From Streptomyces parvus (GTDB lineage Bacteria > Actinomycetota > Actinomycetes > Streptomycetales > Streptomycetaceae): 64,000 nucleotides of DNA. A program made the position numbers and the translations under genes. The stretch's first letter is position 1, and each line of letters starts with the position of its first letter. Under the pieces are notes generated by a model. The model did not search any database. It was not told the origin of the DNA and saw only the letters and a list, made by a program, of their open reading frames with translations. Shown here one piece after another: positions 6,676 through 16,151 of the stretch. The stretch is taken from NCBI RefSeq assembly GCF_014648875.1, contig NZ_BMRY01000016.1:53959-117958 (forward strand), written 5' to 3'.

Positions 6676-8736
6676 CTAGCTGTTGTTCTCCGGACGGTCC
6701 TCGGGGATCGCCTCGGTGGACGGGGCGATGTCCTTGGTCAGGTCCGCCGTCGGGGCGATCTCCGGCGGGGTGGCCGAGCCGTTGGCGCTGCCGTTGGTGA
6801 GGGCGAGCTCCTTGGGCGAGAGGACCGGGGGCCGCGTCGACGGGGTGCGCCGGGCGGATCCGGTCCAGGCCGGGCGGGCCGGGCGCTTGACGATCGGGGC
6901 GAAGATCTCGGCGATCTCGTCCTTGCCCAGCGTCTCCTTCTCCAGCAGTTCGAGCACCAGGGCGTCGAGGATGTCGCGGTTCTCGACGAGGATCTCCCAC
7001 GCGTCGTTGTGGGCGGTCTCGATGAGCTTCTTGACCTCCTCGTCGACCAGGGCCGCGACCTCTTCCGAGTAGTCGCGCTGGTGGCCCATCTCGCGGCCCA
7101 GGAAGGGCTCCGAGTTGTCGCCGCCGAACTTGATCGCGCCGAGACGCTCCGTCATGCCGTACTGCGTGACCATCGCGCGGGCCGTCGCCGTGGCCTTCTC
7201 GATGTCGTTCGCCGCACCGGTGGTCGGGTCGTGGAAGACCAGCTCCTCGGCCGCGCGCCCGCCCAGCATGTACGCCAGCTGGTCGAGCATCTCGTTGCGG
7301 GTCGTGGAGTACTTGTCCTCCTCCGGGAGCACCATCGTGTAACCGAGGGCGCGGCCGCGGGAGAGGATCGTGATCTTGTGGACCGGGTCCGACTGGGGGG
7401 AGGCCGCCGCGACCAGGGCGTGTCCGCCCTCGTGGTACGCGGTGATCTTCTTCTCCTTCTCGGACATGATCCGGGTCCGCTTCTGCGGGCCCGCCACGAC
7501 GCGGTCGATCGCCTCGTCGAGGCTCTCGTTGTCGATGAGCTTCTTGTCGCTGCGCGCCGTCAGGAGCGCCGCTTCGTTGAGCACGTTCGACAGGTCGGCG
7601 CCGGTGAAGCCGGGCGTGCGCCGGGCGACGGCGCCGAGGTCGACGCCCTCCGCGACGGGCTTGCCCTTCTGGTGCACCTTGAGGATCTCCAGGCGGCCCT
7701 GCATGTCGGGGCGGTCGACCGCGATCTGCCGGTCGAAGCGGCCCGGACGCAGGAGCGCCGGGTCGAGGATGTCCGGGCGGTTCGTGGCGGCGATCAGGAT
7801 GACGCCGCCCTTCACGTCGAACCCGTCCATCTCGACGAGCAGCTGGTTGAGCGTCTGCTCGCGCTCGTCGTGACCGCCGCCCATGCCGGCCCCGCGGTGG
7901 CGGCCGACGGCGTCGATCTCGTCGACGAAGACGATCGCCGGGGCGTTCGCCTTGGCCTGCTCGAAGAGGTCACGCACGCGGGAGGCGCCGACACCGACGA
8001 ACATCTCGACGAAGTCGGAACCGGAGATCGAGTAGAACGGGACGCCCGCCTCGCCGGCGACGGCGCGGGCGAGCAGCGTCTTGCCCGTACCGGGCGGGCC
8101 GTAGAGCAGGACGCCCTTGGGGATCTTGGCGCCGACGGCCTGGAACTTCGCCGGCTCCTGGAGGAACTCCTTGATCTCGTGGAGCTCCTCGACGGCCTCG
8201 TCGGACCCCGCCACGTCGGCGAAGGTCGTCTTGGGGGTGTCCTTGGTGATCAGCTTGGCCTTGGACTTGCCGAACTGCATGACCTTGGAACCGCCGCCCT
8301 GCATCTGGTTCATCAGAAACAGGAAGACGACCACGATGAGGACGAAGGGCAGCAGCGAGAGGAGGATCGAGACGAACGGGGACTGCTTCGACGGCGAGAC
8401 GGTGTAACCCTTCTCGATGTCACCCGCCTCGAACTTCTGCTGGAGCGTGTCGGCGAGCTCGACGCCCTGGTTGCCGATGTAGCTCGCCTGGAACTTGCTG
8501 CCGGACTCGCCCGGCAGCTTCTGGCCGTCCTTCAGCTCGACCTTGAGGATTTGTTCGTCACCGGTGGTCAGCTTGGCCTGCTCCACCTGGTTCTTACTGA
8601 TCGCCTGGACCACCTTGGCGGTGTCCACCGTCTTGTAGCCGCCCGACGAGCCGACGACCTGCATCAACACGACCACGGCGAGGACGGCCAGCACGATCCA
8701 CATGACCGGCCCACGGAAGTATCGCTTCACGTCCAT
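6676..8736 (-). CDS. ftsH: ATP-dependent zinc metalloprotease FtsH
   Basis: 686 residues. Membrane-anchored AAA+ protease that pulls out and degrades misfolded membrane and some soluble proteins. Two membrane segments (about residues 10-28 and 123-143) flank an extracytoplasmic domain. Then come Walker A GPPGTGKT (213-220), Walker B VFVDEID (269-275), the second region of homology ending LLRPGRFDRQI, and the zinc site HEGGH (435-439). The C-terminus is a Pro/Ala-rich tail. ATG 8736 is preferred over GTG 8742 because the only good Shine-Dalgarno site, AGGAGGG at 8761-8767, is brought to a normal distance from it by an intervening hairpin. Order hpt-ftsH-folE is an actinobacterial standard. Confidence 0.96.
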   Translation of the reverse strand: MDVKRYFRGPVMWIVLAVLAVVVLMQVVGSSGGYKTVDTAKVVQAISKNQVEQAKLTTGDEQILKVELKDGQKLPGESGSKFQASYIGNQGVELADTLQQKFEAGDIEKGYTVSPSKQSPFVSILLSLLPFVLIVVVFLFLMNQMQGGGSKVMQFGKSKAKLITKDTPKTTFADVAGSDEAVEELHEIKEFLQEPAKFQAVGAKIPKGVLLYGPPGTGKTLLARAVAGEAGVPFYSISGSDFVEMFVGVGASRVRDLFEQAKANAPAIVFVDEIDAVGRHRGAGMGGGHDEREQTLNQLLVEMDGFDVKGGVILIAATNRPDILDPALLRPGRFDRQIAVDRPDMQGRLEILKVHQKGKPVAEGVDLGAVARRTPGFTGADLSNVLNEAALLTARSDKKLIDNESLDEAIDRVVAGPQKRTRIMSEKEKKITAYHEGGHALVAAASPQSDPVHKITILSRGRALGYTMVLPEEDKYSTTRNEMLDQLAYMLGGRAAEELVFHDPTTGAANDIEKATATARAMVTQYGMTERLGAIKFGGDNSEPFLGREMGHQRDYSEEVAALVDEEVKKLIETAHNDAWEILVENRDILDALVLELLEKETLGKDEIAEIFAPIVKRPARPAWTGSARRTPSTRPPVLSPKELALTNGSANGSATPPEIAPTADLTKDIAPSTEAIPEDRPENNS

Positions 8737-8740
8737 CCAC

Positions 8741-8767
8741 ACGGAGCGAAGACGCCCCGTCCCTCCT
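8741..8767 (-). promoter_or_regulatory. ribosome binding site of ftsH with hairpin spacer
   Basis: On the minus strand AGGAGGG (8767-8761) is followed directly by ACGGGGCG, loop TCTT, CGCTCCGT (8760-8741), an 8-bp stem with one G-U pair, then GTGG and the ATG at 8736. The linear distance from Shine-Dalgarno to start is over 20 bases; folded, it is about 5-7. Confidence 0.6.
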
Positions 8768-8919
8768 GCCCGTAGGTAAATGCTGCTGTTTGAAAAGAGT
8801 GTTCTTCGGACGGTACCTCAGCATGGGCACCCGCGACCGCTGGGTGCAGCGGAGAAACCTGCTTTCGAAGCTCCAACGGCCCGGAGGCGGTGAGGGTTCC
8901 CCGGCGGCCTGCCCGGGGG

Positions 8920-9474
8920 TCAGCCGCCGTAGACGTGCGGGGCCAGCGTGCCGACGAAGGGCAGGTTGCGGTACTTCTCCGCGTAGTCCAGCCCGTAGCC
9001 GACGACGAACTCGTTGGGGATGTCGAAACCGATCCACTTCACATCGATCGCGACCTTTGCGGCATCCGGCTTGCGCAGCAGGGTGCAGACCTCCAGCGAG
9101 GCCGGCTCCCGGGAGCCCAGGTTGGACAGCAGCCAGGACAGCGTCAGTCCGGAGTCGATGATGTCCTCGACGATCAGGACGTGCTTGCCTTTGATGTCGG
9201 TGTCGAGGTCCTTGAGGATCCGCACGACGCCGGAGGACTGGGTGCCCGCCCCGTACGAGGAGACGGCCATCCAGTCCATCGTGACGGGGGTGGACAGCGC
9301 ACGCGCCAGGTCCGCCATGACCATCACCGCGCCCTTGAGGACGCCGACGATCAGCAGGTCCTTGCCCGCGTACTCCGCGTCGATCTTCGCGGCCAGCTCG
9401 ACGAGCTTCGCGTCGATCTCTTCCTTGGTGAGGAGCACCGACTGAAGGTCGGTACCCATGTCCTTCTCGTTCAC
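8920..9474 (-). CDS. hpt: hypoxanthine phosphoribosyltransferase
   Basis: 184 residues. It salvages hypoxanthine and guanine with PRPP to give IMP and GMP. The PRPP-binding motif VLIVEDIIDSGLTL (about residues 99-112) is intact, and the purine-site IPNEFVVGYGLDY segment is near the C-terminus. Start is GTG 9474 (VNEKD); ATG 9459 is a possible alternative with AAGG just before it. It lies between tilS and ftsH, with a 183-bp gap to ftsH that should hold the ftsH promoter. Confidence 0.95.
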   Translation of the reverse strand: MNEKDMGTDLQSVLLTKEEIDAKLVELAAKIDAEYAGKDLLIVGVLKGAVMVMADLARALSTPVTMDWMAVSSYGAGTQSSGVVRILKDLDTDIKGKHVLIVEDIIDSGLTLSWLLSNLGSREPASLEVCTLLRKPDAAKVAIDVKWIGFDIPNEFVVGYGLDYAEKYRNLPFVGTLAPHVYGG

Positions 9475-9567
9475 CCACGTCTCTTTCTGTGCTGCCGACG
9501 GCCCGTTCCGCCGGTCCGGGTGCGCCCGGGCCGGCGGCGGTTCGTCTGCACTTCAGCCGCTCGCGCG

Positions 9568-10680
9568 TCAGCTCTGCCGAATGACCAGTCTGCCACCCTG
9601 CCGCAGCGCCTCGACGCGGCCGGGCAGGTTGATGGCCCGCTGGCCGCGCCAGCCGGTGATCAGGCGGTCGACTTCTTCGAGGTGCCGGGCGAAGAGGGAG
9701 CCGGCGGGCGCCCCGGCCTCGATCAGGGCGCGGCGCAGCACCCGGCGGCGTACCGCGGGGGGCAGGGCGTGGAGCCCCGCGCACTCCAGGCGGCCGGTCT
9801 CGTCGCGCACGGTCAGCTCGGCCTCGGCGGCCCAGGTGTCCAGGGCGTCGGCGTCGTCGCGGGAGAGCTGGGCGGTACGGGCGAGGGCTTCGACTACGCC
9901 TTTGCCGAGCGCCTTCTCCAGGGCGGGCAGCCCTTCGTGGCGGAGCCGGGAGCGGGTGTAGGCGGGGTCGATGTTGTGCGGGTCGTCCCAGACGGGGATC
10001 GACTGGACCAGGCAGGCCTTGCGGGCGGTCTGCCGGTCGAGCTGGAGGAAGGGGCGGCGGTAGCGGCCGGCCGGTCCGGAGGCGGCGGCCATGCCGGAGA
10101 GCGAGCGGATGCCGGAGCCGCGGGCGAGGCCGAGGAGGACGGTCTCGGCCTGGTCGTCGCGGGTGTGGCCGAGGAGGACGGCGGCGGCGCCGTGGCGTTC
10201 GGCGGCGGCGTCCAGCGCGGCGTAGCGGGCGTCGCGGGCGGCGGCTTCGGGGCCGCCCTCGCGTCCGACGTGCACGGCGACGGCCTCGACGGGGTCGAGG
10301 TCCATGGCGGTGAGCCGGGTGACGACCTCGGCGGCGCGGAGGCCGGAGCCCGGCTGGAGGTTGTGGTCGACGGTGATGCCGCCGGCCCGGACGTCGAGCT
10401 TGCGGGCCTCGAAGGCGAGCGCGGAGGCGAGCGCCATGGAGTCGGCGCCGCCGGAGCAGGCGACGAGGACGAGCGGGGTGTCGGGCCGTTCGGGGAGGGC
10501 GGTCAGGGAGCCGCCCGCGGCGGCGGCCTCGGCGTAGGGGGAGCCGGCGGCGTGTGCGGGGCGCCTGGCCGCTTCGGCGGGCCGGTCGGGGCCGGCGTAC
10601 CGGTGGAATTCGGTGATGACGTCGTGGAGTACGCGGCGGACCGCCAGGCGTATCGCCGCGACCGCAGGATGGGGACCCAT
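9568..10680 (-). CDS. tilS: tRNA(Ile)-lysidine synthase
   Basis: 370 residues. It attaches lysine to C34 of the CAT-anticodon isoleucine tRNA so that it reads AUA. The PP-loop ATPase motif ACSGGADS is near residue 79, followed by a DHNLQPGS segment and a GHTRDDQAET motif, the hallmark of the family. The frame runs 21 codons further upstream, but ATG 10680 has GAAGGG 10 bases before it and gives the usual N-terminus. The gene is shorter than E. coli TilS, as normal for actinobacteria, which lack the C-terminal domains. 93 bp upstream of hpt, same strand. Confidence 0.93.
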   Translation of the reverse strand: MGPHPAVAAIRLAVRRVLHDVITEFHRYAGPDRPAEAARRPAHAAGSPYAEAAAAGGSLTALPERPDTPLVLVACSGGADSMALASALAFEARKLDVRAGGITVDHNLQPGSGLRAAEVVTRLTAMDLDPVEAVAVHVGREGGPEAAARDARYAALDAAAERHGAAAVLLGHTRDDQAETVLLGLARGSGIRSLSGMAAASGPAGRYRRPFLQLDRQTARKACLVQSIPVWDDPHNIDPAYTRSRLRHEGLPALEKALGKGVVEALARTAQLSRDDADALDTWAAEAELTVRDETGRLECAGLHALPPAVRRRVLRRALIEAGAPAGSLFARHLEEVDRLITGWRGQRAINLPGRVEALRQGGRLVIRQS

Positions 10681-10877
10681 GTCCGGTGCCCTTCGTGGAG
10701 TTCGGGAGGAGCGTCGAGCGCCGGAACGCGTGAGTCCCGTCACTCAGAGTGCGTCGATGGTGACAGAGGCAAGCTGTTCATCGAGCATTGCACGCCTTCC
10801 CGGGCCTCCATGGTCCCTCGGATGGGTGATTGGGGGGCGAATATCGGTCCCTCGGGACTGCCCGGGGCGTCCGATGG

Positions 10878-12011
10878 TCAGGATTCGGCCTTACGGTGCA
10901 CGCGCGCGACCCAGTCGGCGGGCTTGGCGATCTCGGCCTTCGTCGGGAGGGTGTTGGGCGAGGTCCAGACGCGGTTGAAGCCGTCCATGCCGGCCTCGTC
11001 GACGACCGACCGTACGAACTTCTCGCCGTCCTTGTACTGGCGGAGCTTGGCGTCGAGGCCGAGGAGCTTGCGCAGGGCCTGGTCGAGGCGGCCGGCGCCC
11101 TGGGCGCGGCGCTGCTGGAACTTCTCGCGGATCTCGGAGACGGAGCCGACGACGTCGGGGCCGACGCCGTCCATGACGTAGTCCGCGTGTCCTTCGAGGA
11201 GGGACATGACGGCGGTGAGGCGGCCGAGGACCTCGCGCTGGGCGGGGGTCTGGACGATGTCGACGAGGCTGCGGGTGTCGCTCTCGCCCTGTTCGCCCTC
11301 GGGGCGGCCGCCGGAGAGGGACTGGGCGGCCTCCCGGAGGCGTTCCAGGAAGGTCATCGGGTCGACGTCGGTCTCGTCGAGGAACGTCTGGATCTCGCCC
11401 TGGAGGTGGTCGCGGAGCCAGGGCACGCCGGTGAACTGGGTGCGGTGGGTCTCCTCGTGGAGGGCGACCCAGAGCCGGAAGTCGTGCGGGTCGACGTCCA
11501 GCTCGCGTTCGACGTGGACGATGTTGGGGGCGACGAGCAGGAGCCGGCCGCCGCCGTTCGCGGAGGCGGGCAGCTCGCGGGTGGCCGGGGCGAACGTCTC
11601 GTACTGGCCGAGCACCCGGGAGGCGAGGAACGAGAGCAGCATGCCCAGCTCGACGCCGGTGACCTTGCCGCCGACCGCGCCGAGGACGGCGCCGCCGGGT
11701 CCGCCGGAGCGGCGGCTCTCCATCTTGGCGAGCAGGGGCTGGAGGAGTTCGCGGAATCCGGCGACGTTGGCCTTGATCCAGCCGGGGCGGTCGACGACGA
11801 GGACGGGGGTGTCCTCGGGTTCGGTCCCCTCGGGGATCATCCGGGTGAAGAGCCGGACGTGTTCCTCCGAGGCCTTGGCGTGCCGCCGGAGCTCCGCGAC
11901 GACGGCGCGGGCCTCCTCGCGGCTGATGTCGGGCCCGGGCCGTACGAGCCGGGTCGCGGTCGCCACCGCGAGATTCCAGTCGACCATCTGGGCACCACCG
12001 ATGCTCGTCAT
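10878..12011 (-). CDS. zinc-dependent metalloprotease (zincin_2, F420-cluster associated family)
   Basis: 377 residues. The zincin motif HEETH sits in the stretch VALHEETHRTQFTG, about residue 155, with a conserved downstream Glu-rich segment VMSLLEGHADYVMDG that probably supplies the third ligand. The family (PF10103-like) is often labelled a coenzyme F420 biosynthesis-associated protein in actinobacteria; its substrate is unknown. No signal peptide is seen, so it is probably cytoplasmic. It lies between dacB and tilS in the order also found in mycobacteria. ATG 12011 has no clear Shine-Dalgarno sequence. Confidence 0.88.
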   Translation of the reverse strand: MTSIGGAQMVDWNLAVATATRLVRPGPDISREEARAVVAELRRHAKASEEHVRLFTRMIPEGTEPEDTPVLVVDRPGWIKANVAGFRELLQPLLAKMESRRSGGPGGAVLGAVGGKVTGVELGMLLSFLASRVLGQYETFAPATRELPASANGGGRLLLVAPNIVHVERELDVDPHDFRLWVALHEETHRTQFTGVPWLRDHLQGEIQTFLDETDVDPMTFLERLREAAQSLSGGRPEGEQGESDTRSLVDIVQTPAQREVLGRLTAVMSLLEGHADYVMDGVGPDVVGSVSEIREKFQQRRAQGAGRLDQALRKLLGLDAKLRQYKDGEKFVRSVVDEAGMDGFNRVWTSPNTLPTKAEIAKPADWVARVHRKAES

Positions 12012-12081
12012 GCGTCAACCGTACGTGAGGCTGTCGTCCCTTGGTGGGGTGTTGCGCCGCTCTTCGGGGACGGCCCCGGGC

Positions 12082-13557
12082 TCAGCCGCCCGTTCCGGCG
12101 AGTGCGGTGGCCAGGGCGTCGAGGGCGGGTTCGGCCTGGCCCGCGTCGATGCTGCCGGAGGCGAGGAAGGCGAAGGCGAGCAGCCGGCCCTGCCGGTCGA
12201 CGACGGTGCCGGCGAGGGAGTTGACGCCCCGAAGGGTGCCGGTCTTGGCGCGGATCAGGCCGGTGCCCGCCGCGTCCGGCGCGTACCGGCCGCCGAGGGT
12301 GCCGCTGAAGCCGGCGATCGGGAGGCCGGTGAGGACCGGGCGGAGTCCGGGGCGGTCGGGGTCGGCGGCGCGGGCGAGGAGCGCGGTGAGGAGGGCGGGG
12401 GTGGCCCGGTCCCTGCGGTCCAGGCCGCTGCCGTCGGCGAAGTGGGCGCCGGCCGTCGGGACCTTGAGCTTCTTCAGCTCGTTGGTGACGGCGCGGCGGG
12501 CCCCGGCGAACGAGGCGCTCTCGCCCTTGGCGATGGCGGTCTGCCGGGCGAGGGCCTCGGCGATGTCGTTGTCGCTGTTGGTGAGGGTGCGCTCGACGAG
12601 GGCGTCGAGCGGGGCGGAGCGGTGGGTGGCGACGGTGCGGGCGTCCTCGGCGGCGCGGGCCTCGCGGGGGGCGCCGGAGACCTTGACGCCGGCCTTCTTC
12701 AGCGCGGCGGCGAAGGTGCGGGCGGCGTCGCCCGCGGGGTCCTCGCTGCGCTCGGCGGTGCCGCGGTCCGTGTCGTCGAGGCGGCCCTCGTTGACCATCA
12801 GAGCCGTGACGGGCGCGATGTTCTCGTTGGGGCTGATCGGGTGGAGCACGGGGCCGGTGTAGCGGGAGATGTCGTAGGCCAGCCGTACGGAGTCCCGGTC
12901 CTCCTCGCGCAGGGCGTCGGCGGTGTCGGCGGCCATCGCGCGCAGGGCCGCCCTGCTGAGCGTGGGGTCGCCGCCGCCGACGAGGGTGACGGTGCGGGAG
13001 TCGGGGGACAGCGCGGCGGTCGTGGCGATGCGGTGGTCGGGGCCGAGGACCGAGAGGGCCGCGGTGGCGGTGGCGATCTTGATGGTGGAGGCCGGGGTCA
13101 TCGGGGTGGTGGCGCCCTGCTCGTACAACTGCTCGCCGGTGGCGGTGTCGATGACGGAGGCGGCGACCTCGTCCCCGAGTCCGGGTTCTCCGATGAGCGG
13201 GGCGAGGGTGTCGCGGAGTGCGGCGGCGTCCTGGGGGGCGTCGTGGGTGGTGGTGCCGAGGGCGGGCAGGACGGCCGGGGCGCTGGGGGCCGGGCGGGGG
13301 CCGTCGGGCGTCGGGCGGCCGTGATGTGCGCCACCTGTGCGGTCACCGGCGGCTGCGAGTGCCCGCTCGGCCTTACGCTGACCGTTGTCCCAGGGGCCGG
13401 CGGCGAGGACGGCGCCGGCGGCGACGACCAGGCCGAGCGCTGCGGAGCCTGCGATCACCTGCCAGGTGTACGTCCCGTTGCGCTTCTTCGTCAGGATCTT
13501 CGGCCCGCCCCACGGGTCCGAGGGGCGCATCGACGGTTCTTCCACCTGCTCGGCCAC
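12082..13557 (-). CDS. dacB: D-alanyl-D-alanine carboxypeptidase/endopeptidase (PBP4, S13)
   Basis: 491 residues from the GTG at 13557, which follows AAAGGGG by 11 bases; a GTG at 13602 would add 15 residues and ATG 13530 would remove 9. One N-terminal membrane segment (WQVIAGSAALGLVVAAGAVLAAG) anchors it, followed by a Pro-rich linker and the penicillin-binding domain with the three active-site motifs STIK (SxxK), SDN and KTG. It trims or opens peptidoglycan crosslinks outside the membrane. Divergent from ppa with an 86-bp shared promoter region. Confidence 0.92.
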   Translation of the reverse strand: MAEQVEEPSMRPSDPWGGPKILTKKRNGTYTWQVIAGSAALGLVVAAGAVLAAGPWDNGQRKAERALAAAGDRTGGAHHGRPTPDGPRPAPSAPAVLPALGTTTHDAPQDAAALRDTLAPLIGEPGLGDEVAASVIDTATGEQLYEQGATTPMTPASTIKIATATAALSVLGPDHRIATTAALSPDSRTVTLVGGGDPTLSRAALRAMAADTADALREEDRDSVRLAYDISRYTGPVLHPISPNENIAPVTALMVNEGRLDDTDRGTAERSEDPAGDAARTFAAALKKAGVKVSGAPREARAAEDARTVATHRSAPLDALVERTLTNSDNDIAEALARQTAIAKGESASFAGARRAVTNELKKLKVPTAGAHFADGSGLDRRDRATPALLTALLARAADPDRPGLRPVLTGLPIAGFSGTLGGRYAPDAAGTGLIRAKTGTLRGVNSLAGTVVDRQGRLLAFAFLASGSIDAGQAEPALDALATALAGTGG

Positions 13558-13643
13558 CGCTGACCAGCCCCTTTCGCGAGCACACTTCTGCGTGGGGGAC
13601 ACTTAATCACCAGTCGTATGTGTTGATCATGGAGGAGCCACCC

Positions 13644-14138
13644 GTGGAGTTCGACGTCACCATCGAGATCCCGAAGGGTTCGCGGAACAAGTACGAGGTG
13701 GACCACGAGACCGGTCGGATCCGCCTGGACCGTCGACTCTTCACCTCGACCAGCTACCCGGCCGACTACGGCTTCGTCGAGAACACCCTCGGCGAGGACG
13801 GCGACCCGCTGGACGCGCTGGTCATCCTGGACGAGCCGACCTTCCCCGGTTGCCTCATCAAGTGCCGCGCCATCGGCATGTTCCGGATGACCGACGAGGC
13901 GGGCGGCGACGACAAGCTGCTCTGCGTCCCGGCATCCGACCCGCGCGTGGAGCACCTGCGGGACATCCACCACGTGTCGGAGTTCGACCGCCTGGAGATC
14001 CAGCACTTCTTCGAGGTCTACAAGGACCTGGAGCCGGGTAAGTCCGTCGAGGGCGCCGACTGGGTCGGCCGCGCCGAGGCGGAGGCCGAGATCGAGGCCT
14101 CCTACAAGCGCCTTGAGGCGCAGGGCGGCGCGCACTGA
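13644..14138 (+). CDS. ppa: inorganic pyrophosphatase
   Basis: 164 residues. Family I soluble enzyme that hydrolyses pyrophosphate and drives biosynthetic reactions. The signature DGDPLDALV with its metal-binding Asp residues (about 56-64) and the N-terminal EIPKGSRNKYE segment are intact. The GTG at 13644 is chosen over the in-frame ATG at 13629 because GGAGGAG at 13631-13637 is then a perfect Shine-Dalgarno site and the protein begins MEFDVTIEIPKG like its relatives. A strong hairpin follows 44 bases after the stop. Confidence 0.96.
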   Translation: MEFDVTIEIPKGSRNKYEVDHETGRIRLDRRLFTSTSYPADYGFVENTLGEDGDPLDALVILDEPTFPGCLIKCRAIGMFRMTDEAGGDDKLLCVPASDPRVEHLRDIHHVSEFDRLEIQHFFEVYKDLEPGKSVEGADWVGRAEAEAEIEASYKRLEAQGGAH

Positions 14139-14182
14139 CGTCCCTCTTCCGGTTCCGTTTGTGAGCCGGACGGCCGTCTTCG

Positions 14183-14218
14183 AACGGGCGGTACACCTTC
14201 GCGGGTGTGCCGCCCGTT
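14183..14218 (+). terminator. terminator of ppa
   Basis: AACGGGCGGTACACC (14183-14197) pairs with GGTGTGCCGCCCGTT (14204-14218), 15 bp with one G-U pair and a 6-base loop. The 12-base unit GTTTCGCTGTCC is then present twice in tandem (14215-14238). Confidence 0.8.
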
Positions 14219-14338
14219 TCGCTGTCCGTTTCGCTGTCCGCACTTCCGCGCGTGCGGGGCCCATGCCGGTGGCCATACTGGGCACACGTGCGGCGGGGCG
14301 ACCCCCAATGACGTGCAGTCGAGCAGGAACGAGGTCGA

Positions 14339-16042
14339 GTGGTGGCGGAATCGGGCGGTCCTGAGGACCAGAAGCCCCAGTCCGACGAGGCGCGGAGCGC
14401 TTTCGCTCCGCCCGCCGGGACGATGCATCCGGTGTCGCCGCCCGAGGAGGACCATCCGACGTCGGAGTTCGCGCTCCCGACCGGGGTGCAGCCGGAACCG
14501 AGCGGTCCGGCCGGCCCGGGCGGCGGCCCCGGGGGCGGTTCGAACTCCGACACGCTGAGTTCCGCTTTCACGCCGCCGAGCACGTACCGGGCCCAGCAGT
14601 CGCCGCCCGCCTTCACCCCGGCGCAGGGCATTCCGATGGTCAAGCTGACCAAGGAGGCGCCCTGGCAGGACCGGATGCGCACGATGCTGCGGATGCCGGT
14701 GACGGAGCGTCCGGCGGCCGAGTCGATCCAGCGCACCGACGACGACACGGGTCCGGCCGTGCCGCGCGTGCTCGACCTGACGCTGCGTATCGGGGAGCTG
14801 CTGCTGGCGGGCGGCGAGGGCGCCGAGGACGTCGAGGCGGCGATGTTCGCGGTGACCCGGTCCTACGGCCTGGACCGCAGCGAGCCCACGGTCACCTTCA
14901 CGCTGCTGTCCATCTCGCACCAGCCGTCGCTGGTCGACGACCCGGTGACGGCGAGCCGTACCGTACGCCGCCGGGGCACCGACTACACGCGTCTTGCGGC
15001 GGTGTTCCGGCTGGTCGACGACATCACCAGTACGGACGCCGAGGTGTCGCTGGAGGAGGCCTACCGGCGGCTCGCGGAGATCCGCCGTAACCGTCACCCG
15101 TATCCGGGCTGGGTGCTGACGGCGGCCGCCGGGCTGCTGGCCGGTTCGGCCTCCGTGCTGGTCGGCGGTGGGTTCCTGGTGTTCATGGTGGCGGCGGCGG
15201 GCGCGATGCTCGGCGACCGGCTGGCGTGGTTGTGCGCCGGGCGCGGGCTGCCGGAGTTCTACCAGTTCACGGTGGCCGCGATGCCGCCCGCCGCGTTGGG
15301 GGTGGCGCTGACGCTGACCCATTCGACGGATGTCCGCCCGTCCGCGGTGATCACCGGTGGGCTGTTCGCGCTGCTGCCGGGGCGGGCGCTGGTGGCGGGG
15401 GTGCAGGACGGGCTGACCGGTTACTACATCACCGCCTCGGCCCGGCTGCTCGAAGTCATGTACTTCTTCATCGGGATCGTCGCGGGCGTGCTGATCGTCC
15501 TCTATCTGGGGCTCCAGCTGGGGGCGCAGCTCAACCCCGAGGCCCGGTTCACGCCGTACGACGAGCCGGTGGTCCAGATCCTGGCGTCGATGGCGCTGAG
15601 CCTGGCCTTCGCCGTGCTGCTCCAGCAGGAGCGGTCGACCGTGCTGGCGGTGACCCTGAACGGCGGCGTGGCCTGGATCATCTTCGGGGCGATGGCCCGG
15701 ACCGGGGGCATCTCGCCGGTCGCGGCGACGGCGGTGGCGGCCGGACTGGTCGGCCTGTTCGGCCAGCTGTTCTCGCGCTACCGGTTCCACTCCTCGCTGC
15801 CGTACATCACGGCGGCGATCGGGCCGCTGCTGCCCGGTTCGGCGACGTACTTCGGTCTGCTGGGCGTGGCGCAGAACGAGCTGGTCACCGGGCTCACCTC
15901 GCTGTCGACGGCGGTGGCGACGGCGCTGGCCATCGCGATCGGGGTGAATCTGGGGAGCGAGATCTCGCGGCTGTTCATGGGGCTGCCGGGGGCGATCGGC
16001 GGGGCGAGCCGCCGGGCGGCGAAGCGGACCAGGGGGTTCTGA
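14339..16042 (+). CDS. ThrE-type threonine/serine exporter
   Basis: 567 residues from GTG 14339 with GAGG just upstream. About 130 residues of Pro/Gly-rich, probably disordered cytoplasmic sequence come first. A conserved domain begins near VLDLTLRIGELLLAGGEGAEDVEAAM, typical of ThrE, and is followed by about ten membrane segments in two groups (ThrE plus ThrE_2 parts) split near GIVAGVLIVLYLGLQLGAQLNPEARF. Family members export threonine and serine with the proton gradient. Stand-alone gene between ppa and a convergent dedA, separated by a 16-bp stem terminator. Confidence 0.85.
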   Translation: MVAESGGPEDQKPQSDEARSAFAPPAGTMHPVSPPEEDHPTSEFALPTGVQPEPSGPAGPGGGPGGGSNSDTLSSAFTPPSTYRAQQSPPAFTPAQGIPMVKLTKEAPWQDRMRTMLRMPVTERPAAESIQRTDDDTGPAVPRVLDLTLRIGELLLAGGEGAEDVEAAMFAVTRSYGLDRSEPTVTFTLLSISHQPSLVDDPVTASRTVRRRGTDYTRLAAVFRLVDDITSTDAEVSLEEAYRRLAEIRRNRHPYPGWVLTAAAGLLAGSASVLVGGGFLVFMVAAAGAMLGDRLAWLCAGRGLPEFYQFTVAAMPPAALGVALTLTHSTDVRPSAVITGGLFALLPGRALVAGVQDGLTGYYITASARLLEVMYFFIGIVAGVLIVLYLGLQLGAQLNPEARFTPYDEPVVQILASMALSLAFAVLLQQERSTVLAVTLNGGVAWIIFGAMARTGGISPVAATAVAAGLVGLFGQLFSRYRFHSSLPYITAAIGPLLPGSATYFGLLGVAQNELVTGLTSLSTAVATALAIAIGVNLGSEISRLFMGLPGAIGGASRRAAKRTRGF

Positions 16043-16072
16043 GCCCGCGGCCGGGACACCCCCGTACGGACG

Positions 16073-16115
16073 GACGACGCCCCACCCCGCGGAACTTCCG
16101 GGGTGGGGCGTCGTC
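16073..16115. terminator. bidirectional terminator between exporter and dedA gene
   Basis: GACGACGCCCCACCCC (16073-16088) and its exact complement (16100-16115) form a perfect 16-bp stem with an 11-base loop between the convergent stops at 16042 and 16152. Confidence 0.85.
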
Positions 16116-16151
16116 CTGCTCGTTTACGGAGTCTCGCGTACGAAGGTGGGG

